A stretch of 64,000 bases of DNA from Flavonifractor porci (GCF_037572415.1 NZ_JBBHLB010000017.1:11969-75968); one strand, 5' to 3'. Positions 34,135 to 45,432 are shown, counted from the first letter of the stretch. Numbers and translations are program-made. Notes: generated by a model from the sequence alone, not told the origin.

Positions 34135-36255
34135 TTAAAACGGCCAGGCGGGGAACCACTTTAAGATGCAGGTTCCATACCAGCTGGGATAGGTGAGGCC
34201 CACCAGCACCGGATAGAACAGAGCGTACAATGCCGCCGCGCCGCCGGTGACAGCATACATGGCCGGTTTCCAACGGACCATTTCTTCCTTCTTGGACAGG
34301 GTGTAGAATACATAGCACAGAGCCAGGATGAGGAAGAGCACCGAGGGGAAGTAGTGGTAGGCGAAGGTGATACGACCGATGAAGAACCAGGGCACCAGCT
34401 GGGCCAGATAGCCGATGAGAATGAACAATGCAATGGGGGAGGACTGCTGGAAGGCGCGGCTGACAAACCAGCCCAGAGCCAGATAGAGCACCAGCAGGGC
34501 CACGATGAGTACCAGGCAGAGCAGTCGGGTCTGGGTATCGGTCTCCGGGTCAAACACGCCGGTGACCCAGGCGGCGGAGACGGCCCCGCCCAGTCCGGAG
34601 AGGCCAAAGAAGGTCAGCTTGGCCCACAGGGGACGGAAGGCCTGGGCGGCGCACACCAGCATGGCCACCAGACCGCCCCAACAAACCACAGGATTGAGGA
34701 AGGCAGCAAAGCGGGTGGTGACCCCGGACACGGAATTGTCCATATAGTACAGGATGGGCCGGGCATTGACCAGCCACTCGTACCACCGGGAGGAGTAGGG
34801 GTGGGCAGAAGTGACGCCGTTGTGGTAGGAGAGCATATATTTCTGGTTCTCCCACATCTCGCTGAACAGGTTCCCCAGAGACAGATCCCCGGAAGCCGTG
34901 GCGTAGGGCAGATAGGACAGTATGTAGATGATAACGGGGATGATGGCAAAGGCCAGCACAGAGAAGGCCAGGATTTTTACCGTCCAGCCTGCCCGCTCAT
35001 GGCGCTCCTCCTCCGGCCAGCGGCGCAGCTTGACCACCAGACCGATGAAATAGAGGGCCACCAGTCCGGTGCAGCCGTAGATCACCGTCCACTTGGAGGC
35101 GGCGCCGATGCCCCAGAACAGCCCCGACAGGAAGAGGGGCAGGGCACACTGCTGGAAGGAGGCGCCGTCGGGCAGGGTCAGATACCGGTACAGGAAATAG
35201 TACATCAGAAGAATAAAGAGGAACGCGTAGGTGTCGATGGTAGCCAGCCTGGTCTGGGTCAGGTGCATGAAATCCACCGCCAGCAGAATGGTGCCGCAGG
35301 TGGCAATGGAGGTACGGCCAAAGAGGTTTTTCAAAAACAGGTAGAGCAGAGGCACCATAACCACGCCGAGGAGGGTGCCCATGAAACGCCAGCCGAAGGG
35401 AGTCATGCCGAACAGGGAGATACCCACGCTCATAATCAGCTTGCCCAGAGGGGGGTGGGAGATCTCATAGGGTTCGACATTTCGAAGGTGCTCGTAGGCG
35501 GTGCGGGGATGATAGATCTCGTCAAAGTAGGCGGAGTTCTCAAAGGAGATGGTTTCAGGCACCGTGTCCGCCTCGTCAAAGAGGGGATTGGTGCTGTCGC
35601 TGACCTGGATGCGGGCTCCGTTTTCATCAAACAGGGCCAGTTCGTTCAGCTCCAGCAGTCCCTTGTTGGCCTGTCCTGTAATCCGGATATAGCGGATATA
35701 CTGTGGGTTATCAAACGTAATCTCATTCCATTTGAACAACTGGTTGTAATTCTGAGTCATGGCATAGCTGGAGCCGTAGCCGGCGCCGTCGGCCCAGTAG
35801 TAACCGGTGATCTCGTCAGGATCGTCGGCATTGTCCTTCCGCTGCCACAGAGACAGCCAGTTCATACCGTCAGCAGAGATCTCCACCTGGTATTTACCGG
35901 TACCCAGACCGGAAAAATACCACAGCTTGGAAACCAACAGCTCCTCCTCCTGGATGAGGAAGGTTTCCGATTTACCGCTGCCAAAGTCCCACGGATTCTG
36001 AGGTGCAGTGGCAGAGCCCAGGTTGAAGAAGGCGGTAAAAGCATAGAGAATGGTGATGAGCACCATGGGGATGGCATCCTTTTTCACCAGGGGATGCCGC
36101 CGCCCCGCAAAGGTAAAGGGTCTCTTTTCCGGGAGCGGAGCCAACTGCTGTGCCAGAGGGGCCCGCATGGTCTGAGCATACCACAGGAAAAAGCTCAGCA
36201 GCGCCGCAATGGTCAGGATGGGAAAGAGATAGACGATGTATCGAATAGGTCCCAT
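34135..36255 (-). CDS. Protein-mannosyltransferase-type membrane glycosyltransferase with inserted beta domain
   Basis: A 706-residue GT39/PMT-like enzyme that would move a sugar from a polyprenyl phosphate to a protein or glycan outside the membrane. The first external loop carries FDEIYHPRTAYEHL followed by HPPLGK, the catalytic acidic and substrate motifs of the family. Before them, residues about 85-235 form an extra domain (VEISADGMNWLSL ... QYIRYIRITGQANKGLLELNEL) that looks like a discoidin/F5-8C fold. At least ten membrane helices follow. The ATG at 36255 has GAGGTG 5 nt upstream. It is probably a single-gene unit. Confidence 0.85.
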   Translation of the reverse strand: MGPIRYIVYLFPILTIAALLSFFLWYAQTMRAPLAQQLAPLPEKRPFTFAGRRHPLVKKDAIPMVLITILYAFTAFFNLGSATAPQNPWDFGSGKSETFLIQEEELLVSKLWYFSGLGTGKYQVEISADGMNWLSLWQRKDNADDPDEITGYYWADGAGYGSSYAMTQNYNQLFKWNEITFDNPQYIRYIRITGQANKGLLELNELALFDENGARIQVSDSTNPLFDEADTVPETISFENSAYFDEIYHPRTAYEHLRNVEPYEISHPPLGKLIMSVGISLFGMTPFGWRFMGTLLGVVMVPLLYLFLKNLFGRTSIATCGTILLAVDFMHLTQTRLATIDTYAFLFILLMYYFLYRYLTLPDGASFQQCALPLFLSGLFWGIGAASKWTVIYGCTGLVALYFIGLVVKLRRWPEEERHERAGWTVKILAFSVLAFAIIPVIIYILSYLPYATASGDLSLGNLFSEMWENQKYMLSYHNGVTSAHPYSSRWYEWLVNARPILYYMDNSVSGVTTRFAAFLNPVVCWGGLVAMLVCAAQAFRPLWAKLTFFGLSGLGGAVSAAWVTGVFDPETDTQTRLLCLVLIVALLVLYLALGWFVSRAFQQSSPIALFILIGYLAQLVPWFFIGRITFAYHYFPSVLFLILALCYVFYTLSKKEEMVRWKPAMYAVTGGAAALYALFYPVLVGLTYPSWYGTCILKWFPAWPF

Positions 36256-36272
36256 AGGAGCACCTCACAGAC

Positions 36273-36314
36273 AAAATAAGAGGACGAGTTACCGTGTACT
36301 CGTCCTCTTATTTT
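36273..36314. terminator. Terminator of the heat-shock operon
   Basis: AAAATAAGAGGACGAGT (36273-36289) pairs perfectly with ACTCGTCCTCTTATTTT (36298-36314). It overlaps the dnaJ stop codon. Confidence 0.9.
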
Positions 36315-37470
36315 ATTTCTTCTTCTTGCGTTTGTCAAAGAAAGATTTTACGCTGTCCGCCGAACTGGCTGGAATCTCGCCCATGGCTTCGCCATAGGCA
36401 CGCAGCGCCTCCTTCTGCTCCTTCGTCAGGTCGGTGGGGACCTGTACCTTGACGGTGACATACTGATCGCCCCGGCCCCGTCCGTTGACGGAGGGGATGC
36501 CCTTGCCCCGCAGGCGGAAGGTAGTGCCCGGCTGGGTACCGGCAGGCAGGTTCCACTTCACCTTGCCGTCAATGGTGGGGATCTCCAGCTCGGCGCCCAG
36601 GGTTGCCTGAAGGAATGTGACCGGGTGCTCCAGGAACACCGATGTACCGTCCCGCTTGAAGAACTCATGGGGGCGGACGGTGACGCTGATGAGCAGGTCG
36701 CCGGCGGGACCGCCGTTGCGGCCCGCGCCGCCCTGCCCCCGGAGGGAGACGGCCTGGCCGTTGTCGATACCGGCGGGGATGCTGACGGTGATCTTGCGCT
36801 GCTTGCGCACATTGCCGGTGCCGCCGCAGTCCTTACAGGGCTGGTGAATGATCTTGCCCTTGCCGCCGCACTTGGGGCAGGTGGTGGTGGTGGCGAAGGT
36901 AAAGGCTCCGCCGCCCCGCTGGATGCGGATGGTGCCGCTGCCGTGGCAGTCGGGACAGACCTCCGCCGTGGTACCAGGGGCACAGCCGGTGCCCTTACAG
37001 GAATCACAGCTCTCGGTGCGGTTGAGGGTGATCTCCTTCTCGCAGCCGAAGGCGGCCTCCTCAAAACTGATGGTCACCGAGGCCCGCAGGGTCTCGCCCT
37101 TCATGGGGCCGTTGGCCCGGCGGCTGCCGCCGCCGCCGAAGCCGCCGCCAAAGAAGGAGCCGAAAATATCGCCCAGGTCGATATCGCCCATATCGAAGCC
37201 GCCGAAGCCGCCGCCGAAGCCGCCGGCCCCGAAGTTGGGGTCCACGCCGGCATGGCCGAACTGGTCGTACTTGGCACGCTTTTCCTTGTCGGAGAGGACC
37301 TCATAGGCCTCGTTGACCTCTTTAAACTTGGCCTCGGCCTCTTTGTCGCCGGGGTTCAGGTCGGGGTGGTATTTCTTGGCCAGCTTGCGGTAGGCCTTTT
37401 TCAGCTCGTCCTCGCTGGCGGTTTTGGCAACGCCCAGGACTTCGTAATAATCTCGTTTCTGTTCAGGCAT
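36313..37470 (-). CDS. dnaJ: Chaperone protein DnaJ
   Basis: The Hsp40 co-chaperone that delivers unfolded clients to DnaK and triggers its ATPase. 385 residues: J domain with HPD in KYHPDLNPGD, a Gly/Phe-rich linker (GAGGFGGGFGGF), four zinc repeats CDSCKGTG, CPDCHGSG, CPKCGGKG and CKDCGGTG, then the client-binding domains. The ATG follows GAGGTG. It is the last gene of the hrcA operon, 137 bp after dnaK, with a hairpin in the gap. Confidence 0.96.
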   Translation of the reverse strand: MPEQKRDYYEVLGVAKTASEDELKKAYRKLAKKYHPDLNPGDKEAEAKFKEVNEAYEVLSDKEKRAKYDQFGHAGVDPNFGAGGFGGGFGGFDMGDIDLGDIFGSFFGGGFGGGGSRRANGPMKGETLRASVTISFEEAAFGCEKEITLNRTESCDSCKGTGCAPGTTAEVCPDCHGSGTIRIQRGGGAFTFATTTTCPKCGGKGKIIHQPCKDCGGTGNVRKQRKITVSIPAGIDNGQAVSLRGQGGAGRNGGPAGDLLISVTVRPHEFFKRDGTSVFLEHPVTFLQATLGAELEIPTIDGKVKWNLPAGTQPGTTFRLRGKGIPSVNGRGRGDQYVTVKVQVPTDLTKEQKEALRAYGEAMGEIPASSADSVKSFFDKRKKKK

Positions 37471-37555
37471 AGGTGTTCACCTCTGTTTCAAAGTGGAGCG
37501 TGGAAAGTGAAGTGTAAGAGCAGTCCTCCACGATCCACCGTTTGGAAGAAAACGG

Positions 37556-37596
37556 AACGCCACACAGGCGGGGGACAAGCCCCCGCCCGCGGCGTT
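37556..37596 (-). terminator. Hairpin between dnaK and dnaJ
   Basis: AACGCC at 37556-37561 pairs with GGCGTT at 37591-37596 and encloses a GC-rich stem (GCGGGGG/CCCCCGC). With the few T that follow on the minus strand it may attenuate transcription or mark an mRNA processing site, setting dnaJ below dnaK. Confidence 0.45.
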
Positions 37597-37607
37597 TTCC
37601 TATTTGA

Positions 37608-39464
<1,857 letters not shown>

Positions 39465-39666
39465 AATCAATTCCTCCAATATATCGTAAATTGTTTTTTA
39501 ACGTAGGGAGATGGGCGCACACTGTGCGCCCTGATGTCACGCTTCTCACGCCGCGCGGCCGGGTCGCCTTCCCTGCGTCTCGGGCTGGTCTGTGGGCCGC
39601 CTCGCGGCCCTTCGCTCGCCCTCGCTCCGGTCCAGGCTCCCCTGCTCAGCGGTTCAGCGCTTCCTT

Positions 39667-40209
39667 TTAATTCGCTACCTTGACCATAGAGAACCGGATC
39701 ACCTTTTCTTCGGTGCGGAAGCCGGCCTGGAATACCTCTACAATGGTGTTCTCCCCGGCGTTCTCGTCCTCCACGTGCATGACGGCATTGTGCAGGTTGG
39801 GGTCAAAGGCCTCGCCCAGAGCGGGGATCTCCTGGATGCCCAGCTTGGAGAGGACCTCCTTCAGCTGGGTCATGGTCATCTCCACGCCCTTCTTATAGGC
39901 CTCGTCAGCGGTGTCCTGCTTGAGGGCCCGCTCCAGGTTATCGTATACCGGCAGGAAGGCGGCGGCAGTCTCCGCCTTGGAATCGGCCCAGGCAGACTCC
40001 TTTTCCTTCTGGCTGCGGCGGCGGTAGTTGTCGTACTCGGCGGCCAGGCGGAGGAATTTATCCTCCTGGTCGGTGAGATTCTGCTTCAGAGCCTCCAGCT
40101 CCTCCAACAGAGGATTGGGGGTTTCCTCCGCAGTCTCGGCGGCCTGCACGGTCTGCTCCTCGGGGATGACCTCTTCGGGCTGTTTCTCTTTCTTACTCAT
40201 GGGATGCAC
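39667..40209 (-). CDS. grpE: Nucleotide exchange factor GrpE
   Basis: GrpE releases ADP from DnaK. About 180 residues: an acidic N-terminal region, a long helix (LEELEALKQNLTDQEDKFLRLAAEYDNYRRRSQKEKE) and the C-terminal beta domain ending KVIRFSMVKVAN. The start is ambiguous: GTG at 40209 is 4 nt from AGGAG, while ATG at 40200 (MSKKEKQ) is 13 nt away. It is 7 bp after the hrcA stop. Confidence 0.94.
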   Translation of the reverse strand: MHPMSKKEKQPEEVIPEEQTVQAAETAEETPNPLLEELEALKQNLTDQEDKFLRLAAEYDNYRRRSQKEKESAWADSKAETAAAFLPVYDNLERALKQDTADEAYKKGVEMTMTQLKEVLSKLGIQEIPALGEAFDPNLHNAVMHVEDENAGENTIVEVFQAGFRTEEKVIRFSMVKVAN

Positions 40210-40216
40210 TCATCTC

Positions 40217-41269
40217 CTATTTATGATCGTCGCTGCCGCCCGGCAGCTCGCCCTGCCCGAACAGCCGGGTCAGTCCCTCGGCCAGATAGGAAAGGCGGGC
40301 GGTTATTTTGGCATAATCCATACGGGTGGGTCCCACCACACCGATGACACCCCGCATTCCGTCGCCAATGTCGTAGCTGGCTACCACCACGCTGGTATCC
40401 TTCAATGCGTCGGCCACGTTTTCCGGGCCGATGAGGATCTTCATGGAGGCGTCCTTGGGTACAGGGAAGCGGGCGGGATCGGCATCCTCGGAGAGGTAGC
40501 TCAGCAGAGGCTGGGCCCGCTCCAAAGAGCGGTACTCAGGCAGCTCCAGCAGATGGGCGATGCCCGAGGTGTGGACGGTGCGCTGCTCCAGACTCTCCAG
40601 CACCTCCATCGCGAAGGAAACCACCAGGGAGATGAGCCCGTAGGCCTCTCCTGCGGCGTGCTGGGCCACCCGCATCAGCTCCGGCGTGATCTCATCCAGA
40701 GGCAGGCCGGTAAAAGTGGCGTTGAGCAAGGTGTTGAGCATTTGCAGCTGAGCCTCCGTCAAATCGGAGGGCAGGCGGATCAATCGGTTTCGCACGACAT
40801 TGGTGTCGGTCATCACTACGATGATAAAGGCGTTGCGTTCCACCATCAGAAGGTCAAACCGGCGGATGGTTACCCGGCTCATGCCGGAGGACAGAGCAAA
40901 GGCGGGGTAGTTGGTCAGCTGGGATACCACCCGGCCGGCCTGATCCAGTACCCGGTCCAGCTCCTGCATCTTCAGGCGCAGGGCCTGATTGATGCGTTGG
41001 GTCTCCTGAAGGGAGAGCTTGTGCTCCTCCATCAGTTCGTTGACGTAGAACCGATATCCCTTGGGAGAGGGGATGCGTCCGGCGGAGGTATGGGGCTTTT
41101 CCAGCAGCCCCAGAGTCTCCAGATCCGCCATCTCGTTGCGGATGGTGGCCGAGGAGATCTCCATGCCGATGGAAGAGGCAATGGCCTTGGACCCCACCGG
41201 CTCCGCGGACTGAATGTAACTTTCGATGATGGCGCGCAGGATTCGTTTTTTGCGTTCCGTCAAATCCAT
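40217..41269 (-). CDS. hrcA: Heat-inducible transcription repressor HrcA
   Basis: HrcA represses the chaperone operon by binding CIRCE; GroEL is known to keep it folded. 350 residues with an N-terminal winged helix (LTERKKRILRAIIESYI ... SSATIRNEMADLE ... HTSAGRIPSPKGYRFYV) and a GAF-like C-terminal domain. The ATG at 41269 is preceded by GAGGTGG; a GTG nine bases earlier is less likely. A perfect CIRCE element lies just upstream, so it regulates itself. Confidence 0.96.
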   Translation of the reverse strand: MDLTERKKRILRAIIESYIQSAEPVGSKAIASSIGMEISSATIRNEMADLETLGLLEKPHTSAGRIPSPKGYRFYVNELMEEHKLSLQETQRINQALRLKMQELDRVLDQAGRVVSQLTNYPAFALSSGMSRVTIRRFDLLMVERNAFIIVVMTDTNVVRNRLIRLPSDLTEAQLQMLNTLLNATFTGLPLDEITPELMRVAQHAAGEAYGLISLVVSFAMEVLESLEQRTVHTSGIAHLLELPEYRSLERAQPLLSYLSEDADPARFPVPKDASMKILIGPENVADALKDTSVVVASYDIGDGMRGVIGVVGPTRMDYAKITARLSYLAEGLTRLFGQGELPGGSDDHK

Positions 41270-41290
41270 GGCAGCCACCTCACTTTCGTT

Positions 41291-41317
41291 TTAGCACTCA
41301 TACTACCTGAGTGCTAA
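41291..41317. promoter_or_regulatory. CIRCE operator (HrcA-binding site)
   Basis: TTAGCACTC (41291-41299), nine bases, GAGTGCTAA (41309-41317): the exact consensus. It overlaps the expected transcription start of the hrcA operon. Confidence 0.97.
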
Positions 41318-41321
41318 AGAT

Positions 41322-41350
41322 AATGTAGCACCGTCCGGGAAAAAAGTCAA
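41322..41350 (-). promoter_or_regulatory. Promoter of the hrcA-grpE-dnaK-dnaJ operon
   Basis: On the minus strand TTGACT (41350-41345) and TACATT (41327-41322) with a 17-bp spacer, directly ahead of CIRCE. Confidence 0.85.
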
Positions 41351-41495
41351 TAGGCAGGGTTGTAAATTAAATGTGAACGGGAAAAAGATAGCAGAGGAGG
41401 GGGCAGATTGCAAACGGACGGCGGTTGACGTGGGGACCGTTCAATGGTATTCTATCCAATAAGGAGAAAGACTTGCAAACAGGAGGGAGTACCCC

Positions 41496-41963
41496 ATGGA
41501 CAAAACGGTGCCCGTGGAGATCATTGACTACGAAGAGCGCTACAAACAGGACCTGGAGGATATCTCTCTGCCCTGGCTGCTGGAGTATGACCTGCTGGAG
41601 CCGGTGGATCTGGAGATGCTGGCTGATCCACACCGGTTTATTGCTGGAGGCGGCCGGGTGTTGTTGGCCCGCTGCGGCCGAGAGATCGTGGGCATGGTGA
41701 TGCTGGAGCTCCAGGGCGACGGTGTGTGCGAGGCCTTGAAATTCGGCGTCAAAGAGGAGTATCGGGAGCGGGGTATCGGTACCGCACTGATGGAGGCGGT
41801 GATCCAGGCCGCCCGGGACGCGGGACAAAAGACCATCGTGATCACCTCCAACCACAAGCTGAAAGCCGCCCTGCGGATCTATGAGAAGCTGGGATTTGAA
41901 TACGTCACGTATTCTGACAAATGGTTTCAACTGTCTGATATTAGAATGGAACGGGAATTATAA
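41496..41963 (+). CDS. GNAT family N-acetyltransferase
   Basis: A 155-residue Gcn5-related acetyltransferase. The acetyl-CoA loop is in KEEYRERGIGTALMEAVI (R-G-I-G-T-A) and the C-terminal LRIYEKLGFEYV motif is typical. The acceptor is unknown. The ATG follows AGGAGGGAG. It is a single-gene unit ending in a strong bidirectional terminator. Confidence 0.9.
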   Translation: MDKTVPVEIIDYEERYKQDLEDISLPWLLEYDLLEPVDLEMLADPHRFIAGGGRVLLARCGREIVGMVMLELQGDGVCEALKFGVKEEYRERGIGTALMEAVIQAARDAGQKTIVITSNHKLKAALRIYEKLGFEYVTYSDKWFQLSDIRMEREL

Positions 41964-41964
41964 G

Positions 41965-41994
41965 AAAAGGACGCGCCTGCGGCGCGTCCTTTTT
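41965..41994. terminator. Bidirectional terminator
   Basis: AAAAGGACGCGCC (41965-41977) pairs perfectly with GGCGCGTCCTTTT (41981-41993), loop TGC. Confidence 0.92.
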
Positions 41995-41997
41995 GAT

Positions 41998-42759
41998 TCA
42001 GTCAGCAAATTCATAGACCGCCCCGGTGGTAAAACGGTGGAGCCTGTCTCCCAGCTCCTCCTCCAGCAGGGCGTAAGCGGGATCTCCGGTGCAGTGGCCG
42101 GTGTAGATATCCTGTACCTTTAAATCATCCCGCAGGGCGGCGGCGATGGAGCGTACCTTTTCCGGTGAGGGGCCCAGGGTGGATACCCCCTCCTTGCCCA
42201 TCAGGTGGAAGCCTCCCAATACCGCACGGATCGGGGTGCCGGGGAACTGTTCGGAGAGCTGGGTGAGGATTTTCACCACTCCGGCGTGGCAGCAGGAGTT
42301 GAGGACCACCAGCCCTTCCGAGGTCTCAGCCACCAGGGACTGCTCGTGCTTCACCCGGTCAGGGATCAGGTGGAGGCCCTCCGCCAGATCCCGGGGCCCC
42401 TCCGCCAGATCAATGCGCTTCTCATGCCGGCGGAACATCCCCATGTTGATGCCGATGTACTCCTTCTCCGCCCAGATCTCCGGGTCAATAATCCGGGGCC
42501 GGGCGTAAACGGAGGCAGAGGGATTGATGGCGAAGAAGGCATTGAAGCCTTCGGCGTGGTCATAGTGTCCATGGGACAGAGCGGCCTTATCTACCTTTGA
42601 AAGGTCTACCCCCAGCTTGGCGGCGTTGTATACCACCGCGCCGCACTCCCCGGCGTCCAGCAGGTAGCGGCCACCTCGGTATTCTATGTAAAAGGACAGC
42701 CCGTGTTCGGAGATCAGCCCATCCCCGGCGGAGTTTTCCATCAGAACGGTGATCTTCAT
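41998..42759 (-). CDS. MBL-fold metallohydrolase (ribofuranosyl-aminobenzene-phosphate synthase-like)
   Basis: A 253-residue metallo-beta-lactamase-fold protein. The motif SHGHYDHAEGF and the later NSCCHAGVV, GGFHLMG and YTGHCTGD blocks match the archaeal/bacterial family related to dihydropterin-linked beta-RFAP synthase. The substrate in this organism is unknown. Its ATG overlaps the MATE gene stop by 4 bp, so it is the last gene of the nifS-MATE-MBL operon. Confidence 0.85.
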   Translation of the reverse strand: MKITVLMENSAGDGLISEHGLSFYIEYRGGRYLLDAGECGAVVYNAAKLGVDLSKVDKAALSHGHYDHAEGFNAFFAINPSASVYARPRIIDPEIWAEKEYIGINMGMFRRHEKRIDLAEGPRDLAEGLHLIPDRVKHEQSLVAETSEGLVVLNSCCHAGVVKILTQLSEQFPGTPIRAVLGGFHLMGKEGVSTLGPSPEKVRSIAAALRDDLKVQDIYTGHCTGDPAYALLEEELGDRLHRFTTGAVYEFAD

Positions 42760-44153
42760 GAGGAGACCTCCTCTTTCACATATTGGGTCACGTCATTGAT
42801 CCAGGCCCGGGAGCGGAACCGGGGCACACCTACAATAAATTTGGTGATCTGCTCCATAATGACGCCCACATATACCCAGAAGATGCCCCACTTCAGCACC
42901 AGACCGAAGAGGGCGGACAGGGGAAGCGCCACCAGCCACAGGGGACACACGTCAATAAGGGAGGCCGCCCGCACGTCGCCGCCGCCCCTGAGCACGCCTA
43001 CAGTGTTCACCGAGTTGAAGGCCCTCAGGGGGAGACAGACGCCGATCATAGTAAGCATCATGGTGGCGATCTCTCCCGCCATGGGGGACAAATGGAAGAA
43101 GGGGTAGACCAGGGTGGGGAAGAAGCTGTGGGTAAAGGTGACCAGCAGTCCGCCGATCACCAGGCCGCAGCACATGGCAAGGGTATTGAGGGTGGCTCCG
43201 ATCTCGTAGATGTGCTCCCGCCGCCCGGCTCCGATCTCCCGCCCAATGATGATGGCGGTGGTGCCGCCCACGGCGAAGATGGCCACGGTACACAGATCTT
43301 CCAGATTGCCCGCCAGAGCCCGGGCGGCCAGGATCTCGGTGGAGTTTTCCATATGGCCCATGACTACCTTGTGCATGGAGGTGCCCAGACCCCACAGAGT
43401 CTCGTTGAGGACCACCGGGCCGGAGTAGCGGAAGAATTTTTGGATCAGGGGCCGTCCCGGCCGGAACATGAGGGTGGGTTTGAGCCGGAACCGCTTGTTG
43501 ATGAGGGCATAGGTCATGGTGATGCCAAACTCCAGGATGCGGGAGAGCAGAGTGGCAAAGGCCGCGCCCTCCACCCCCAGAGCGGGGGCGCCCAGATTAC
43601 CGAAAATGAACACCCAGTTCAGGAAGGTGTTGGTGGCCATGGAGGTGGCAAAGATGATCATGCCAAGCTTGGGGTTCTCCATGGAGCGGTGGGCGCCCAC
43701 ATACACGCCAGTGAGGCTGTTGAACAGGTAGGAGGGCCCCACAATACGGGCATAGCTGGCGGCCAGCGGGATCAGTTCTTCGTTGTCGGTGAGCAGGCCC
43801 ATAAGCTGAGTGGGGAAGAAGCACATGACGGCGGCGAACAGAGCGGCAATGGCACCAGCCACATAGCATCCGATGCCAATGACTCGGTTGATGGTATCGG
43901 TGTCTTTCTTACCCCAGAACTGGCTGATGAGCACTGAGGAGCCGCTTTGCAGGCCGAAGATCACCAGCTGAATGACAAACACCGGCAGGTTGGCCTGAGC
44001 AACGGCGGCCAGCGGGGCTTCTCCTAGACTGCCTACCATAAACGTATCCACCAGACCCAGCAGGGTGGTACACAGATTTTGCAGCAGGATGGGCAGGGCC
44101 AACGCAATCACATTGCGATAAAAGGCCCTGCCTCGGTTCATGTAGGAAAACAA
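42756..44153 (-). CDS. MATE family efflux transporter
   Basis: A 465-residue, twelve-helix cation-coupled multidrug/metabolite exporter. Family features are the duplicated six-helix halves and the conserved LGLVDTFMVGSLGEAPLAAVA opening helix. The start is TTG at 44153 (GAGGTG 5 nt before it) or ATG at 44141; the second gives a cleaner N-terminus. It starts 4 bp after the nifS-like stop. Its cargo is unknown. Confidence 0.92.
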   Translation of the reverse strand: MFSYMNRGRAFYRNVIALALPILLQNLCTTLLGLVDTFMVGSLGEAPLAAVAQANLPVFVIQLVIFGLQSGSSVLISQFWGKKDTDTINRVIGIGCYVAGAIAALFAAVMCFFPTQLMGLLTDNEELIPLAASYARIVGPSYLFNSLTGVYVGAHRSMENPKLGMIIFATSMATNTFLNWVFIFGNLGAPALGVEGAAFATLLSRILEFGITMTYALINKRFRLKPTLMFRPGRPLIQKFFRYSGPVVLNETLWGLGTSMHKVVMGHMENSTEILAARALAGNLEDLCTVAIFAVGGTTAIIIGREIGAGRREHIYEIGATLNTLAMCCGLVIGGLLVTFTHSFFPTLVYPFFHLSPMAGEIATMMLTMIGVCLPLRAFNSVNTVGVLRGGGDVRAASLIDVCPLWLVALPLSALFGLVLKWGIFWVYVGVIMEQITKFIVGVPRFRSRAWINDVTQYVKEEVSS

Positions 44154-44157
44154 ATCC

Positions 44158-45282
44158 TCACCTCATTGCGATCCGAGTCTGTGTGATCTCCGTGAGGGCG
44201 TCGGCCAGAGCGTCGGCCTCCTCACAGGTGCTGTCGGGGGAAAAGGAAATACGCAGCACCCCCATCAGGGTGCGTTTGGGCAGGCCCAGGGCGGCAAAGA
44301 CGTGGCTGGGTTTGCCCTTGTGGCAGGCCGAGCCGGAAGAGACGTAGATACCCCGGTCAGACAGGTCCCGCACCAGCATCTCACTGGGATAGCCGGGCAG
44401 AGAAATGGCGCAGATGTGGGGAGCGTCGCCGGGGTTAATGACCTCCAGCCCGGGGACGGCGGAAAATACCTCCAGGGCATGGGCCTTCACTGCCGCCATA
44501 CGAGCGGGCGCGCCAGAGTCCCAGGCCTCACAGGCGGCGGCCAGAGCGGCCAGCTGGGCGGTGGGCTCGGTGCCGGAGCGCAGACCATTTTCCTGTCCGC
44601 CTCCCAGCAGCAGGGGGTTCAGGTCCAGGCCCTTACGGATGTACTGGGCGCCGATACCCTTGGGCGCCCGGATCTTGTGGCCGCTGATGGTGAGCAGGTC
44701 TACCCCCAGCTCTTTGGGGGTAAAGGGGACCTTCAAAAAGGCCTGTACCGCGTCGCAGTGGAGCAGGGCGGGGCAGTTGGCGGCCTTAATGGCCTGGGCG
44801 GCTTCCGCCACCGGCAGGAGGGTACCCAGTTCATTGTTTACCAGCATCATGGATACCAGTACCGTATCGGGCCGCAGGGCGTCGGCCAGCGCCTGGGTGG
44901 ATATATGGCCGGACTTGTCCGGCTTTAAGTAGGTGACCTCATAGCCCTGGGTGGCCAGAGCACGCATGGGCTCCAGCACAGCGGAGTGCTCAATGGCGGT
45001 GGTGATGATATGCTTCCCAATCCGCTTCCCATGCTCCACGGCAGCCCGGATGGCCCAGTTGTCTCCCTCGGTACCGCAGGAGGTAAAGGTAAGCTCCTCC
45101 GGCAGGCAACCCAGCCTGCCCGCTACCACGGCGCGGTACTCCTTTACTTTGGCGGCGGCGGCCTGACCGATGGCATAGCCGGAGGAGGGATTGCCGTAGC
45201 CCTCCGTCATGGCCTCATAGGCCGCTTTGACCGCCTGGGGACACACCGGCGTGGTGGCGGCGTTATCGAGATAGATGGACAT
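44158..45282 (-). CDS. Cysteine desulfurase (NifS/IscS family)
   Basis: A PLP enzyme that takes sulfur from cysteine for Fe-S clusters or thiolated tRNA. 374 residues: opening IYLDNAATTPV, PLP-lysine in SGHKIRAPKG, and the active cysteine in the short loop SSGSACHKG. No iscU-like scaffold lies beside it, so the sulfur acceptor is unclear. The ATG has TGAGGTGAC upstream. It is the first gene of an operon with the MATE and MBL genes. Confidence 0.94.
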   Translation of the reverse strand: MSIYLDNAATTPVCPQAVKAAYEAMTEGYGNPSSGYAIGQAAAAKVKEYRAVVAGRLGCLPEELTFTSCGTEGDNWAIRAAVEHGKRIGKHIITTAIEHSAVLEPMRALATQGYEVTYLKPDKSGHISTQALADALRPDTVLVSMMLVNNELGTLLPVAEAAQAIKAANCPALLHCDAVQAFLKVPFTPKELGVDLLTISGHKIRAPKGIGAQYIRKGLDLNPLLLGGGQENGLRSGTEPTAQLAALAAACEAWDSGAPARMAAVKAHALEVFSAVPGLEVINPGDAPHICAISLPGYPSEMLVRDLSDRGIYVSSGSACHKGKPSHVFAALGLPKRTLMGVLRISFSPDSTCEEADALADALTEITQTRIAMR

Positions 45283-45326
45283 GAACAGTCACCTCAGACA
45301 AAAAAAGTACAGTTTCGCAATTTTTC

Positions 45327-45355
45327 ATTGTAGCCTCCTACAGAGGGAAAGTCAA
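45327..45355 (-). promoter_or_regulatory. Promoter of the nifS-MATE-MBL operon
   Basis: On the minus strand TTGACT (45355-45350) and TACAAT (45332-45327), 17-bp spacer, about 45 bp ahead of the ATG at 45282. Confidence 0.8.
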
Positions 45356-45403
45356 GGTGGCAGAACCGCTGGAAAACAGACGTGACAGTTTATCCCATAG
45401 CGC

Positions 45404-45432
45404 TTGACAAGCGGAAGAGAGGATAATATACT
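45404..45432 (+). promoter_or_regulatory. Promoter of the flavodiiron-rubredoxin gene
   Basis: Consensus TTGACA at 45404-45409 and TATACT at 45427-45432, 17-bp spacer; one of the strongest promoters in the window. Confidence 0.85.

Noticed and set aside
34354..36279. A 641-codon reading frame antisense to the PMT gene
   Set aside because: It mirrors the PMT gene, is rich in Gly/Gln/His from the reversed codons and has no ribosome site. High-GC genes here routinely leave open antisense frames.
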